Positions 33,301-40,201 of a stretch of 64,000 bases of DNA are shown in pieces (the stretch's first letter is position 1; each line of letters begins with the position of its first letter). The notes beneath the pieces are model-generated. The model was given only the letters and a program-made list of their open reading frames with translations, was not told where the DNA came from and did no database searches. The stretch spans positions 1 to 64,000 of the forward strand of contig NZ_MZGX01000030.1 of NCBI RefSeq assembly GCF_002051585.1. Direction: 5' to 3'. The DNA is from Ruminiclostridium hungatei. Lineage in GTDB: Bacteria > Bacillota > Clostridia > Acetivibrionales > DSM-1351. A program made the position numbers and the translations under genes.

Positions 33301-33491
33301 GTTTACGCAACCACCCGGATGAGCTCCGGACTTTCCTGCTTGAATGTATCTGTTTCATAAAGGAAGACCGGTTGTACCAGCAGTGGAATTACAGCTGCAA
33401 TATACATCGCCAGTCCACTATTGAATTTATTGCGGACAAATATATGACCTACTTGAAAAATGTAATTGAACAGGCAGAAACCTTCAAATAA
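27366..33491 (+). CDS. NRPS: TubC dock-C-A with inserted ThiF/E1 domain-PCP-PCP-E-like
   Basis: A 2041-residue synthetase (ATG at 27366 behind AAAGGAGG). Residues 1-55 are a TubC-type docking domain. A condensation domain (about 70-510) has HHIVSDNWS at 207. The A domain begins near 535 (SYSELNQLAN) and is interrupted at about 592-895 by a full ThiF/MoeB-like E1 module: RYGRQIILDGWG, nucleotide loop GAGGSGSP near 627, LSNLNRQ near 657, and two zinc CxxC pairs (CFHC 760-763, CPMC 880-883). The A domain resumes (VAGILGVLKSG; YTSGSSGHPKG near 1024) but has Ser where alpha-amino-acid A domains keep Asp235. Two nearly identical PCPs follow (Ser1432, Ser1534). The final domain (about 1580-2035) has HHIVGDNYS, HTVGWISS and FFNYLG and resembles epimerization domains. 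No thioesterase or reductase is present. Confidence 0.92.
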   Translation: MSITVFLAELQKMDIRLWLEEGRLRYSAPEGALTEEVRKEILARRQDIIDFLQAVRHSERTRENSLMPEPRPEKIPLSYAQKWLWLYSQKESSSFAYNIPAALRLKGQLKVAALKASIDEIVRRHEVLRTTFHMDDNELYQVILPELEIHLPVTDLKHLEASQREEKVNEYLNMETRLPFSLEAGPLLRAALLVLAEDEYALLITLHHIVSDNWSLNVFMGELAELYKSYCTGVPAGLPAPDIQYADYAIWQKTSLSGDSLKEHLIYWKERLKNIAAVPALPTDFMRAGVQTHNSIRQYMLLSPRLTQKLKEMSRSRNCTLYITVLSAFQVLLQQYTGFKDILVGTPVAGRTHKELEKLIGVFINTVVLWNSPEQQESFVELLQKVKKTTGEAFAHQEVPLEMLAEELQDPQNPQGQSRRPLFQVLFNMFSASFELELPGLKMTPFSLEVIGAQNLNSKFDIALLVIEHREGLQVDFSFNADVFAESTAIWLMKHFNALLEAIAENPDGLLCRLPELKPLEHLKIRPDNPFTPFERAEIDQTLIERFEQQVSKWPRQVALQSGTRSLSYSELNQLANGIGRMLLEKHDQGPGLSKEEKLRYGRQIILDGWGIEAQEKLKEVTVFAAGAGGSGSPTIMQLALLGVGNIIICDFDKVELSNLNRQALHDESRLGMNKAESAALTVRRMNPNVNVTARAEKLTRENIAELAGGASIIFDNLDDLEAKFVVSEYAVTRGIPHVISSMIERSSYSAVLHSPYTPCFHCLYDSGRLETVRQLRREKSGWDKVPNPVASPALFLSTGFACNEALKIILGLENVAYNKYFFFNQQASERLPATNGFKIVTYPFSEHFKELCKKQGFDWEKGFSGRFVEEITIEKNPACPMCGSRAEDVPGRLQGIPASTGFQAGREGSVDRLRSASPGQQTVALLLEHDVEMVAGILGVLKSGNIFVTMDSSYPEERLAYILEDTGSRIILTDDANQALAYSVRDKVSPGIRVLNMKELQHAGSSENLPVMGRPEALAYIMYTSGSSGHPKGVMQSNRNVLHYIMNYTNGTQISRQDRLSLIPSFSFSAAMMDTFAALLNGAALCLFNFREKGPAELGKWLVNEAISVYHSVPTVFRQLMAAVTADMSFPALRLIDFGGEAVSSADVQLYKKYCPDSCILVNGLGATELNVIRQYCINKETDISGKLVPVGYPVADTEIMLVDEDGREVGYNCPGEIVIKSEFLSPGYWGLEEQTGLVFRTDPEDSTRRLYYTGDMGRLRTDGCLEHLGRKDLQVKIRGIRIEPAEIETALLEVAAVRETAVVAEDNIHGDRQLVAYMVEDSQTGLELRELLDHLNERLPGYMVPSAFVKVEAFPLTLTGKVDRRRLTQQNSGLKQTGKASTLTASQPHSGTEAGRNTRTEELLCNIWKKVLKLEQVDVNDDFFQIGGDSLSGLRMIDLAHQEGLKLNPSQLSQCRTISKLACTISEKAQAVSEQTADAHRQQPAGERMETNTLPAAPQDETEELLWVIWQKVLKLEQVNVHDDFFQIGGDSLSGLRMIDLAHQQGLRLTPTQLSQSRTISRLAQVLRSAGDKNTAVNTGSRSEETSAPDGRIPVTSSQAWYLSTASQRNEPERFNLFTLLEVDHSFKPLLLREAVVCIMDSHQALRARFAEEDGCWRQYIVEVSEDVPFETFDLTGLPENEQKLAIEDACHQLQDSFDLTNGPLFGVAHFTLGAEIPERLFIVMHHIVGDNYSFGIILRELQNYYFQLVQTGHVEPRKEITAFPEFAGNLFAYCRSPRLEAEVDYWMGLPWEKVAKLKTDFPQYEGKNSEGSNRKFTVCLSEAETKKLVSHIPKLYQTTPEKLLIICLAETIGQWLDKDWIYIEAVDLGRTSNLFSENMDLSHTVGWISSARSLVLQRPDEETAPVYNRIRYLDEQINKIPGQGTGYTFLARLGDEGNSAVRRLQSEYQERQLFFNYLGQEENEPAGIRIAKENPGLRNHPDELRTFLLECICFIKEDRLYQQWNYSCNIHRQSTIEFIADKYMTYLKNVIEQAETFK

Positions 33492-33512
33492 ATCATTGAA
33501 AGGAAGATGAAA

Positions 33513-34742
33513 ATGGGAAGAAAATGTATCCAGTGCGGAATGCCGGATTTAAAGGTGACATACGGAAGAAAGCCCATCCACATACATGAGGATGGGGTAT
33601 GTGACTACTGCAGCGAGTATAACAAATACCAAAGCCTGTATACCATGGATTTCCGGAAAAATCAGCAGAATTTTGCGGAGTTGTGCGATCGGATAAGAGG
33701 AAAACAAGAATATGATGCGGTGCTTATGTATACCGGCGGAAAGGACAGCGGTTATGCCGCTTATTACCTGAGCAAGGTATTGAAACTCAAGGTGCTGGCT
33801 GTTACATGGGATAACGGCTTCTTCGGAGAGGAGCACCATGGAAATCTGACTACTTTGATTAAAAGCCTTGGTATCGACCATAAGTTTATTTCAATAGGCA
33901 GCCAAAACCTGGCTCAATTCTACAGGAACAGATTTGAAAAGCTTGGGAGGTTTTGTGCCTGTACCCAGCCGGCGCTGCTTTTCTGTGCTGAAGAAATCGC
34001 TAAATCCCAGGCTCCGCTGGTTATTATAGGGGTTTCCTTCGGGCAGCAGCTTTCCTTGACACAGAACAGGATGATGTATGAATTTGAGCCTGATGAAAGG
34101 GGATCAGTTCTCCAGATGCTGGCTGACAGGGGAATGGGCATATTCCATTTTCAGGACCCAAGCTTTTACAATCTTGCTTTGCTGGATGTCATCAGCGGTG
34201 AGTTTTCAAGTGAAATGGAGTCCTACTTGAAGAACTGTTTCCATCACTTTCAGCAGATGAGGCAGCAGGACAGGTATATTATTACTCTATCTTTAATTTA
34301 TAATTTTGATCATCAAACCATGACCGAGACACTTTCCAAATACGGGTGGAAAAAGCCTGAATCAGCCCATCAGGCCGGGCATACCAGTTGTATAATGGAA
34401 CCCCTGAAGGGCTATATTGCCTGCAGACAGGGGATGCTGAACCTGGACTATCTGGAGCTTACTGCCGAGAGAAGATGGGGAAGGTTTTCAAAGGAGATGT
34501 TTGAAAGTGTACTGCCCACAATATACTATGATAACGACAGGGCGCCGGCAGAGCTGGAAACTTTTCTGAAGCTTATAGATATGTCCCTTGAGGATTTCAA
34601 TGAAATACTGGCTGAAAAACCCTTCGCACGGGAAAAAATGCCTGACATAAATTGGGGGCTGGCAGAACGGCTTGAACTGCAAATGAGCAGGGAACTGCTG
34701 CAAAAGAATATGGAACTTTCCTATAACAGGGCAATACCGTAA
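33513..34742 (+). CDS. PP-loop (alpha-ANH superfamily) ATPase with N-terminal cysteine pairs
   Basis: A 409-residue protein; the ATG at 33513 is chosen because GAAAGGAAG lies 6 nt upstream. It opens with CIQCGMPDL and, 20 residues later, GVCDYCSEY, a zinc-ribbon-like pair as in WbpG-type amidotransferases. The PP-loop TGGKDSGYAAYYLSK (about 74-88) binds ATP by releasing pyrophosphate, activating a carbonyl by adenylation. Relatives use ammonia to make amidines (WbpG) or sulfur to make thiolated products (tRNA thiolases, and the alpha-ANH enzyme proposed for closthioamide). Last gene of the cluster, 21 bp after the E1-bearing synthetase. No glutaminase or sulfur carrier partner is seen. Thioamide or amidine installation is the favoured inference. 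Confidence 0.85.
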   Translation: MGRKCIQCGMPDLKVTYGRKPIHIHEDGVCDYCSEYNKYQSLYTMDFRKNQQNFAELCDRIRGKQEYDAVLMYTGGKDSGYAAYYLSKVLKLKVLAVTWDNGFFGEEHHGNLTTLIKSLGIDHKFISIGSQNLAQFYRNRFEKLGRFCACTQPALLFCAEEIAKSQAPLVIIGVSFGQQLSLTQNRMMYEFEPDERGSVLQMLADRGMGIFHFQDPSFYNLALLDVISGEFSSEMESYLKNCFHHFQQMRQQDRYIITLSLIYNFDHQTMTETLSKYGWKKPESAHQAGHTSCIMEPLKGYIACRQGMLNLDYLELTAERRWGRFSKEMFESVLPTIYYDNDRAPAELETFLKLIDMSLEDFNEILAEKPFAREKMPDINWGLAERLELQMSRELLQKNMELSYNRAIP

Positions 34743-34885
34743 GTTGTAAAGCCAGCGTACATTTTGAGCACGTTGAGGCGTATGAACCGAATTTTTTCCG
34801 GAGGCTGTTGAAGCTGTTGAGAGGCAGTTTTACGGCCTCCCTCCTTTGGGGCGTTTCAGGTTCACATGGCTTTTTGTTTATACGC

Positions 34886-35374
34886 TCATTTTACAGGCTC
34901 AAGAATGGCATTTTTGTCCTGCACTGCTTTAAGCAGGGCTAAAAGCCGGTCACCATTTATGCATTCAATTACATTTTTGTGACAATAAATTTTTGTACAG
35001 GTTTTAAAATCGCCCAGAGTGATGAGCATTCCACGGTAAATGGAGTTATCCCTCATACACTTGGACAGGTTCATAGCCAGTTCGATATCCACCATTTGCT
35101 GGAGACCATGCTTCCATACTTCGGCAAACTGTATATTATTAAGTTCAAGGCCGCTGCCTTCCACACCGCAGGAATCGGTAAACCTGACCTTATTGCCCGA
35201 CCGTTTCAGCACCTCGACAATCACCGACATATAGTCCCTGAAGCTTAAATAAAGCAAATCCTCCTTGGAGGCTATACAGTTTACAAGCTCACATATTTTT
35301 CTTTTGTACAGCAGTTGCCTGAACAATTCTGTCAACTTGTACGTAAGGAGTGCTGCAACTAATAAAAACAACAT
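34886..35374 (-). CDS. membrane-anchored Mrr-like (PD-(D/E)xK fold) protein
   Basis: 162 residues from the start at 35374, chosen because AGGTGA lies 5-6 nt upstream; a longer frame reaches 35434. A hydrophobic N-terminal helix (MLFLLVAALLTYKL) anchors it. The body follows the restriction-endonuclease-like Mrr pattern: FRDYMSVIVEVLKRSGNKV, a GSGLEL strand, YRGMLITLGDFKTCTKIYC, and ECINGDRLLALL, the usual INGDRLLEL closing motif. The expected GxDL catalytic aspartate is absent (GSGLEL) and the QxK strand is unclear, so it may be inactive as a nuclease. Stand-alone membrane Mrr-like proteins are common in Clostridia with unknown roles. Transcribed toward the NRPS cluster end. Confidence 0.65.
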   Translation of the reverse strand: MLFLLVAALLTYKLTELFRQLLYKRKICELVNCIASKEDLLYLSFRDYMSVIVEVLKRSGNKVRFTDSCGVEGSGLELNNIQFAEVWKHGLQQMVDIELAMNLSKCMRDNSIYRGMLITLGDFKTCTKIYCHKNVIECINGDRLLALLKAVQDKNAILEPVK

Positions 35375-36269
35375 ATAATCACCTAAAGTTATTTTTGTCC
35401 ATATGCTGTTTATTATTCTGGTATAAATAGCCAATGACGGGTAAAAGACCCTCCGGCATCCTGCCGGATTGGCTTACATATTCAGCTTCACAACATATTA
35501 TGTCAAATTGTATGGCTGTGGAAATGGTATGTAAGGGGTATTTTTTCTATTATATAAAGAGACAGTCTGCTGAAATGTTTTTGGCGTTTTTGCCGAAATA
35601 CGGGCAGGAAACTGCATGTCCAGCAAAACAGGTTTTCTGTCCTTTCCTATGGAAATTCCGCATTTGTTTTAAATAAATAGTTTCCATAATATTAATGACT
35701 GTAAGTAAAGCAGCAAAATCAGCGGCAGCACGGTGGGGTAAAAATAGTTTAAATCAGGCAGAGACTGCGATTGAAAACTGCAAGAAACCAGCAGGAATTC
35801 CTGCTGAAAATCTGGTCCGGCAGAAGCACCAAAAAAGCTTCAAAGCATTTAGTTAACAATAAATACTACTATGGTGGAATAATAAAACCAATAAAACCGG
35901 TTTCACAAAAAGCAGCGCCTGAACACAGCAATTCAAGCAATATGAACTGGTTAAAAATGCTGTTTTTTGTTATAAAGCAATATAAAATAACAGTATTTTT
36001 TGTAGAATAAAAGATTTTCAATTTATTAATTATGTAATATAATATTAAAAGATTGTATTTATTTGGCATAGATGCAGTTCCTTCATTCTTAAATGCAATA
36101 GGGCTGGACTGTACGGCTGATGAATAAAAAAGTTTCCCTTTTTAATTTGTTAAGTTCAGTTTTAAAAAATAAGTTAGAAAAATATTCTAAATTGCGTATC
36201 AGTAGAATACATATTACATTAGATAAATCAAAGAGATACACAACAGCAAAAGAGAGGAGTGGGGGGAAA
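35375..36269. other. 0.9-kb A+T-rich spacer
   Basis: Between divergent Mrr-like and SSB-like genes. Two short plus-strand frames (35434-35676 and 35771-36010) lack ribosome binding sites and domain signals, and a third runs into the SSB-like gene from 36120 but has no start signal. The stretch 35980-36060 is extremely A+T rich (TTATGTAATATAATATTAAAAG) and probably holds the promoter. No RNA gene was seen. Confidence 0.5.
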
Positions 36270-36953
36270 ATGGTCGGGAATGTAATAGAGAACAATGTAG
36301 TGACCATTTCAGGAAAAGTTGTATCAGAGGTTGAATATAGCCATGAAGTATATGGAGAGGGTTTTTATTCATTTTATTTAGAGGTTCCTAGATTAAGCGA
36401 CAGCAGCGATAAAATATCTGTTACATTTTCAGAGCGTCTTGTGCCAAAAAGTAAACTTCAATTAGGTGTTTCCTTGGAAATAGAAGGCCAGTTCAGATCC
36501 TACAACAGCTATAAAAGTGATTCCAATAAGCTTGTGCTGACTGTATTTGCAAGAGAATTGATTTTTACCGAGGATGAAAAGAGAATTAAAAATCCAAATC
36601 AGATATATTTAAATGGATACATATGCAAAAATCCCATATACAGGATGACTCCGTTTGGCAGGGAAATAACAGATATACTTGTAGCGGTCAACAGACCCTA
36701 TAACAAGTCGGATTATATCCCATGCATAGCCTGGGGACGGAATGCCAGGTATTCCCAAAATCTCGCCATAGGTGACAATATTAAGATATGGGGGAGAATA
36801 CAAAGCAGAGAATATCAGAAGAAGCTGGAAAACGGCGATACCATTTCCAAGACTGCATATGAAGTTTCGGTATCAAAGATGGAAATCTCCGACGAGGTGA
36901 ACAGCAAGCAGGATAAAGACGAGATTCAACAGACGGAGGAACCGGAGGAGTGA
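36270..36953 (+). CDS. single-stranded DNA-binding-like protein with two OB folds
   Basis: 228 residues from the ATG at 36270 (GAGGAGTGGGGGGAAA upstream). The first half (VVTISGKVVSEVEYSHEVYG..FYSFYLEVPR) and the second half (NQIYLNGYICKNPIYRMTPFGREITDILVAVNR..DYIPCIAWGR) are each OB-fold-like; the second is a close match to the SSB pattern. The acidic tail (QQTEEPEE) recalls SSB C-termini, but the usual DDDIPF protein-docking tip is missing. It is about twice the length of an SSB OB domain. Such two-OB clostridial proteins are annotated as SSB paralogues; a DNA-repair or uptake role is possible but unproven. A strong terminator follows. Confidence 0.8.
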   Translation: MVGNVIENNVVTISGKVVSEVEYSHEVYGEGFYSFYLEVPRLSDSSDKISVTFSERLVPKSKLQLGVSLEIEGQFRSYNSYKSDSNKLVLTVFARELIFTEDEKRIKNPNQIYLNGYICKNPIYRMTPFGREITDILVAVNRPYNKSDYIPCIAWGRNARYSQNLAIGDNIKIWGRIQSREYQKKLENGDTISKTAYEVSVSKMEISDEVNSKQDKDEIQQTEEPEE

Positions 36954-37030
36954 GCCCCCGGCAGCATTACGCCTGCAGGTTGAATAGGGTAAATTTGATA
37001 TTGCATGGTTTTATATAAAGTTTTATAAAA

Positions 37031-37074
37031 GCAAAAAGTGCGAAAACCGGGGTTTTCGTACTTTTTGCTTTTTA
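37031..37074. terminator. strong intrinsic terminator, probably bidirectional
   Basis: Arms 37031-37048 and 37051-37068 pair over 18 bp with one G-T wobble. T-rich sequence follows on the plus strand and A-rich sequence precedes it, so it can end both the SSB-like gene and the convergent NDH-2 gene. Confidence 0.88.
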
Positions 37075-37096
37075 AGACAGCGGTTGCAAGGGAGGA

Positions 37097-38851
37097 CTAG
37101 GAGCTTCGTCTTACTATATATCTCCAGCCCTTCATAAGAAAGGGCATAAGGTGTGCGTCAAGGCCAAAGGCCCTGCCTGCGCCTGCCAGCATTGCAATTT
37201 CAGCAGGTATAAGCCACCAACTGGTTTCATACAAGCCTGTTGACAGCAGAAAATTCACATTTAGAGCCAATGCGGCCAATGCAGCCAGAAAAGTAAAGGT
37301 TCCGGATACAAAAGCAAGACCCAGAGCGATTTCTGCCAGAACAATCATTATCTGAAAAAACAGTGCGTTGGGTATTACCAGCTTGTCGGCAATCCAGGCA
37401 TACCAGCCGGGAGTGTGAGCTGAAACTATTCTGAATACCTTGTCCCCGGATTCGGTTACGGATGCGCTTGAAACCGAGTCTGCCGCAAGTCCTGCCAGCA
37501 TTGGTTTTAGCAGCCAGCCCTCGGCTATTTTGTTGTAGCCCTCCATAAACCAGGTATAGCCCAGAAACAACCTGAGTGGTACCAGCCAGAAAGCAAGCGT
37601 CCGGAAGGTGTAGTGATATTCCAGAAAGTTAAGCCTGTGCCTCTTGTGTAAAAGCTCATGGCCAAGATATTTGAAGACCAGTTCAAAGCCGCCTATTCCA
37701 AATAAATAATGGATGTTTACCATATATTTCATAATAATGGACAGCCAGATGGGGAATATTCTGCCCATTATTTCACTGACTGCAAAATTACTGCCTACGG
37801 AAACCATTACACCATGAAGCTTGGGCTGCAAGGGGGTCTTTTCCCTGTTCCTTATGTCAGCCAGTATGTTTACGGCTGCATTTTTTCCTGTCTGCACCGC
37901 CGACTCCACCAGCGGGGGAAGTACCTTGCCCTCATAGGTAAAGGCACTGACATCACCAATGGCATAGACATTTTTTACAGCGGTTTTAGTATATTCATCT
38001 ACGACAATCCGGGAAGCTCTGGTTTTCTCAAGGTCAACCTTGTCAGTGAGGGAGGAGGCCTTTATACCTGCTGTCCAGATAAGTGTGCAGGTGCTGATGG
38101 ACCTTCCGTCCTTAAGTTCGACGCTGTCACGCTCCAGCTTTGTAATGGCGCTTTCCAGCAATACGTTTACCCGCAGCTTACGGGTGAGATATTTCATTGC
38201 AGCGTCAATGTTCCTGTCCTTGAGAATATTAAGAATTTTAGGCAAAGCTTCTATTAAATATAGCCGGACTTCATCCCGGTCAATGTGGAACTGTGTGCAG
38301 AGCTTTCTTACCCATATGCCCAATTCTCCAATCATTTCCACGCCTGTAAAGCCGCCGCCTCCCACAACAAAGGTCAACAGTGCGCTTCTTTTCTTCAGGT
38401 CCTCCTCCTGGCTGGCTTTTATGAAACAGTCATAAATCTGCTCCCTGACTTTAATTGCATCCTTAAAGGACCACAGGGGGAAGCAGTTTTCCTTCATGCC
38501 CGGAATTCCGTAGTAATTTGGTTCACTTCCGAAGGAAAGTACAAGATAGTCATATTTGTATTGCTTTTCTTCTGAGAAGACGGTATTGCTTTCGAAGTCA
38601 AATTTTACAGCCTGGTCTTTTACCAGGCTGATGCCGGTATAGTGAAATATGTCCCGCAAGGGTACGGTTATTCCGTCTTCGTCTATCCTGTTGCCGGCAA
38701 CCTCATGCAGTTCAGTGAGCAGGGTATGGTATGAATTTTTATCAATTACGGTTATTTTAATGTCCTCGGTTTTCCGTTTTTTCTTCTGCAGGTGAAGGGC
38801 GGCTTCTATTCCCGCATAGCCGGCACCGACTATAACAACATTTCTGGGCAT
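37097..38851 (-). CDS. type II NADH dehydrogenase-like flavoprotein with C-terminal DoxX-like membrane domain
   Basis: A 584-residue fusion. The first 390 residues form an FAD/NADH two-dinucleotide-fold oxidoreductase (VIVGAGYAGIEAAL near 5-18; VVGGGGFTGVEMIGEL near 164-179; YAIGDVSAF for the flavin end), like alternative NADH dehydrogenases (Ndh) that pass electrons to quinone. The remaining 190 residues hold four or five hydrophobic helices (RLFLGYTWFMEGYNKIAEGW, then a helical bundle to the end) resembling DoxX/TQO-small subunits. Similar fusions occur in several anaerobes. A simple NADH-oxidising, oxygen-defence or thiol-redox role at the membrane is plausible; the acceptor is unknown. 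Single-gene transcription unit. Confidence 0.9.
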   Translation of the reverse strand: MPRNVVIVGAGYAGIEAALHLQKKKRKTEDIKITVIDKNSYHTLLTELHEVAGNRIDEDGITVPLRDIFHYTGISLVKDQAVKFDFESNTVFSEEKQYKYDYLVLSFGSEPNYYGIPGMKENCFPLWSFKDAIKVREQIYDCFIKASQEEDLKKRSALLTFVVGGGGFTGVEMIGELGIWVRKLCTQFHIDRDEVRLYLIEALPKILNILKDRNIDAAMKYLTRKLRVNVLLESAITKLERDSVELKDGRSISTCTLIWTAGIKASSLTDKVDLEKTRASRIVVDEYTKTAVKNVYAIGDVSAFTYEGKVLPPLVESAVQTGKNAAVNILADIRNREKTPLQPKLHGVMVSVGSNFAVSEIMGRIFPIWLSIIMKYMVNIHYLFGIGGFELVFKYLGHELLHKRHRLNFLEYHYTFRTLAFWLVPLRLFLGYTWFMEGYNKIAEGWLLKPMLAGLAADSVSSASVTESGDKVFRIVSAHTPGWYAWIADKLVIPNALFFQIMIVLAEIALGLAFVSGTFTFLAALAALALNVNFLLSTGLYETSWWLIPAEIAMLAGAGRAFGLDAHLMPFLMKGWRYIVRRSS

Positions 38852-39080
38852 AAACTAATCTCTCCTAAAAGTTATAAAAGTAGCAATTGCAGGGAAAAAT
38901 TATTCAATGTGATAAAAGTCAATTACTATCCACTGAAAGCCGATAGCTCGGTTTGAACCGTAATTGACTTTGGTAATCAACCTGCATCATATATAGGATG
39001 TTTATTTTTTGTAAATTGTATTCAGACAATATATAGCTGGACGGTCTTCACTTATATGGACGAAAGCGGTGAATATACCT

Positions 39081-39491
39081 ATGCTGAAAAAGGGTGATAT
39101 AATACTGGTCCTGATACTGGTATTCGGAATTCTTCTGGCGGTTATCAGCAGAAATGACAGTGACGAAAGCAGGATAAGCTGGAATAATGCAAACGACCCG
39201 GGAAGAGAAGAGGTTCTTGCCATTATAAAGCAGGATGACAGGCTTATCAGAACCGTAAATCTTTCAAAGCTTAAAAAGCGGGAAGTCATCAGGCTTCCAG
39301 GCCAATTCAACGAATTTATAGTTGCTGATCAGAAAAAAATATGCTTCATGTCTGCCGACTGTCCCGACAGGCTGTGCGTTAAAGCCGGCTGGATAAGCAA
39401 ACCCGGGCAGCTTGCAGTCTGCCTTCACAACAGGGCTATGATAAAAATAGTCAAAAAGGGCGATAAGGAGCTGGAGGGTATTACGAAATGA
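39081..39491 (+). CDS. NusG domain II-containing protein
   Basis: 136 residues from the ATG at 39081. One N-terminal membrane helix (GDIILVLILVFGILLAVIS) leads to an outside domain of the NusG_II type: IRLPGQFNEFIVADQK, CFMSADCPDRLCVKAGWI and GQLAVCLHNRAMIKI. The CxxxxCPDRLC pattern is diagnostic. These proteins usually sit beside Gx transporters, ApbE flavin transferases or Rnf genes and are thought to assist membrane redox or isoprenoid-related complexes. The stop overlaps the next gene by 4 bp, showing co-translation. Function remains unknown. Confidence 0.85.
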   Translation: MLKKGDIILVLILVFGILLAVISRNDSDESRISWNNANDPGREEVLAIIKQDDRLIRTVNLSKLKKREVIRLPGQFNEFIVADQKKICFMSADCPDRLCVKAGWISKPGQLAVCLHNRAMIKIVKKGDKELEGITK

Positions 39492-40024
39492 AAATGTTTT
39501 TTAGAGGAAATACAGACTATAAAAAAATAATATTTCTGTCCCTGCTTGCCGTCCAGGCAATTGTCCTGGCCCTGGTTGAAGCTCAACTTCCCTTTCCCGG
39601 CGGAATCCCCGGCATAAAGCCCGGACTTGCAAATATGATAACAGTGGTGGGCTTGATATTTTTCAGCCTCTGCGATACCGCTCTCATAGTGCTTGTAAGA
39701 TGTATCACGGCAACCCTTTTTGTAAGCGGCCCCATATTGTTCATATTCAGTGCGGCAGGAGGAATGCTGGGTGCTGTGGTTATGTGGCTGCTGCTTAAAT
39801 ACGCTCAAAGATTTTTCAGCCTTATTGGAATAAGTATTGCAGGAGCAGTTGCCCACAATGCGGCGCAGATATTGGTTGCCTGTTTTATTATGAGCGATCT
39901 GTCGGTAATGTCGTATCTTCCCGTGCTTTTGACATGGGGTATATTTATGGGAGTTTTTACAGGGGTTTGCAGTACATTCATGGTCAAAATACTTAAAAAA
40001 CTCAACTTCATAGCCAATATCTGA
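39488..40024 (+). CDS. Gx transporter family membrane protein
   Basis: 178 residues with five or six membrane helices. The stretch VEAQLPFPGGIPGIKPGLANMITV is characteristic of the Gx_transp family, once annotated as heptaprenyl diphosphate synthase component I and related to ECF-type substrate-binding S components. Substrate unknown; thiamine- or quinone-related roles have been suggested for relatives. It overlaps the NusG_II gene by 4 bp, the usual pairing in Firmicutes. Confidence 0.87.
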   Translation: MKMFFRGNTDYKKIIFLSLLAVQAIVLALVEAQLPFPGGIPGIKPGLANMITVVGLIFFSLCDTALIVLVRCITATLFVSGPILFIFSAAGGMLGAVVMWLLLKYAQRFFSLIGISIAGAVAHNAAQILVACFIMSDLSVMSYLPVLLTWGIFMGVFTGVCSTFMVKILKKLNFIANI

Positions 40025-40067
40025 CCGGGAAAGACTTCAAATATTGTTCTGAAAGTAAAATCAAATA

Positions 40068-40142
40068 GATTTTGATGAGTAAAATACAAATGGATTTTGA
40101 TAAGTAAAATGCAAATGGATTTTGATAAGTAAAATACAAATG
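40068..40142. repeat. three tandem copies of a 25-bp unit
   Basis: Units at 40068-40092, 40093-40117 and 40118-40142 share the pattern GATTTTGATRAGTAAAAT followed by RCAAATG, with one difference in each of the first two. A partial unit precedes (AGTAAAATCAAATA). They fill the gap between the Gx transporter gene and priA. Repeat number may vary between strains. No coding meaning is apparent. Confidence 0.9.
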
Positions 40143-40201
40143 ATATAATAAACAAGGAATAAAACAAATCCTATTGAGAATATTTTTCGGAGCGATTAAA
40201 A

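Noticed and set aside
35434-36010. Two short plus-strand frames before the SSB-like gene
   Set aside because: No ribosome binding sites, low-complexity A+T-rich composition, no family.
40068-40142. CRISPR array
   Set aside because: Units are directly adjacent without spacers and there are no cas genes; it is a simple tandem repeat.
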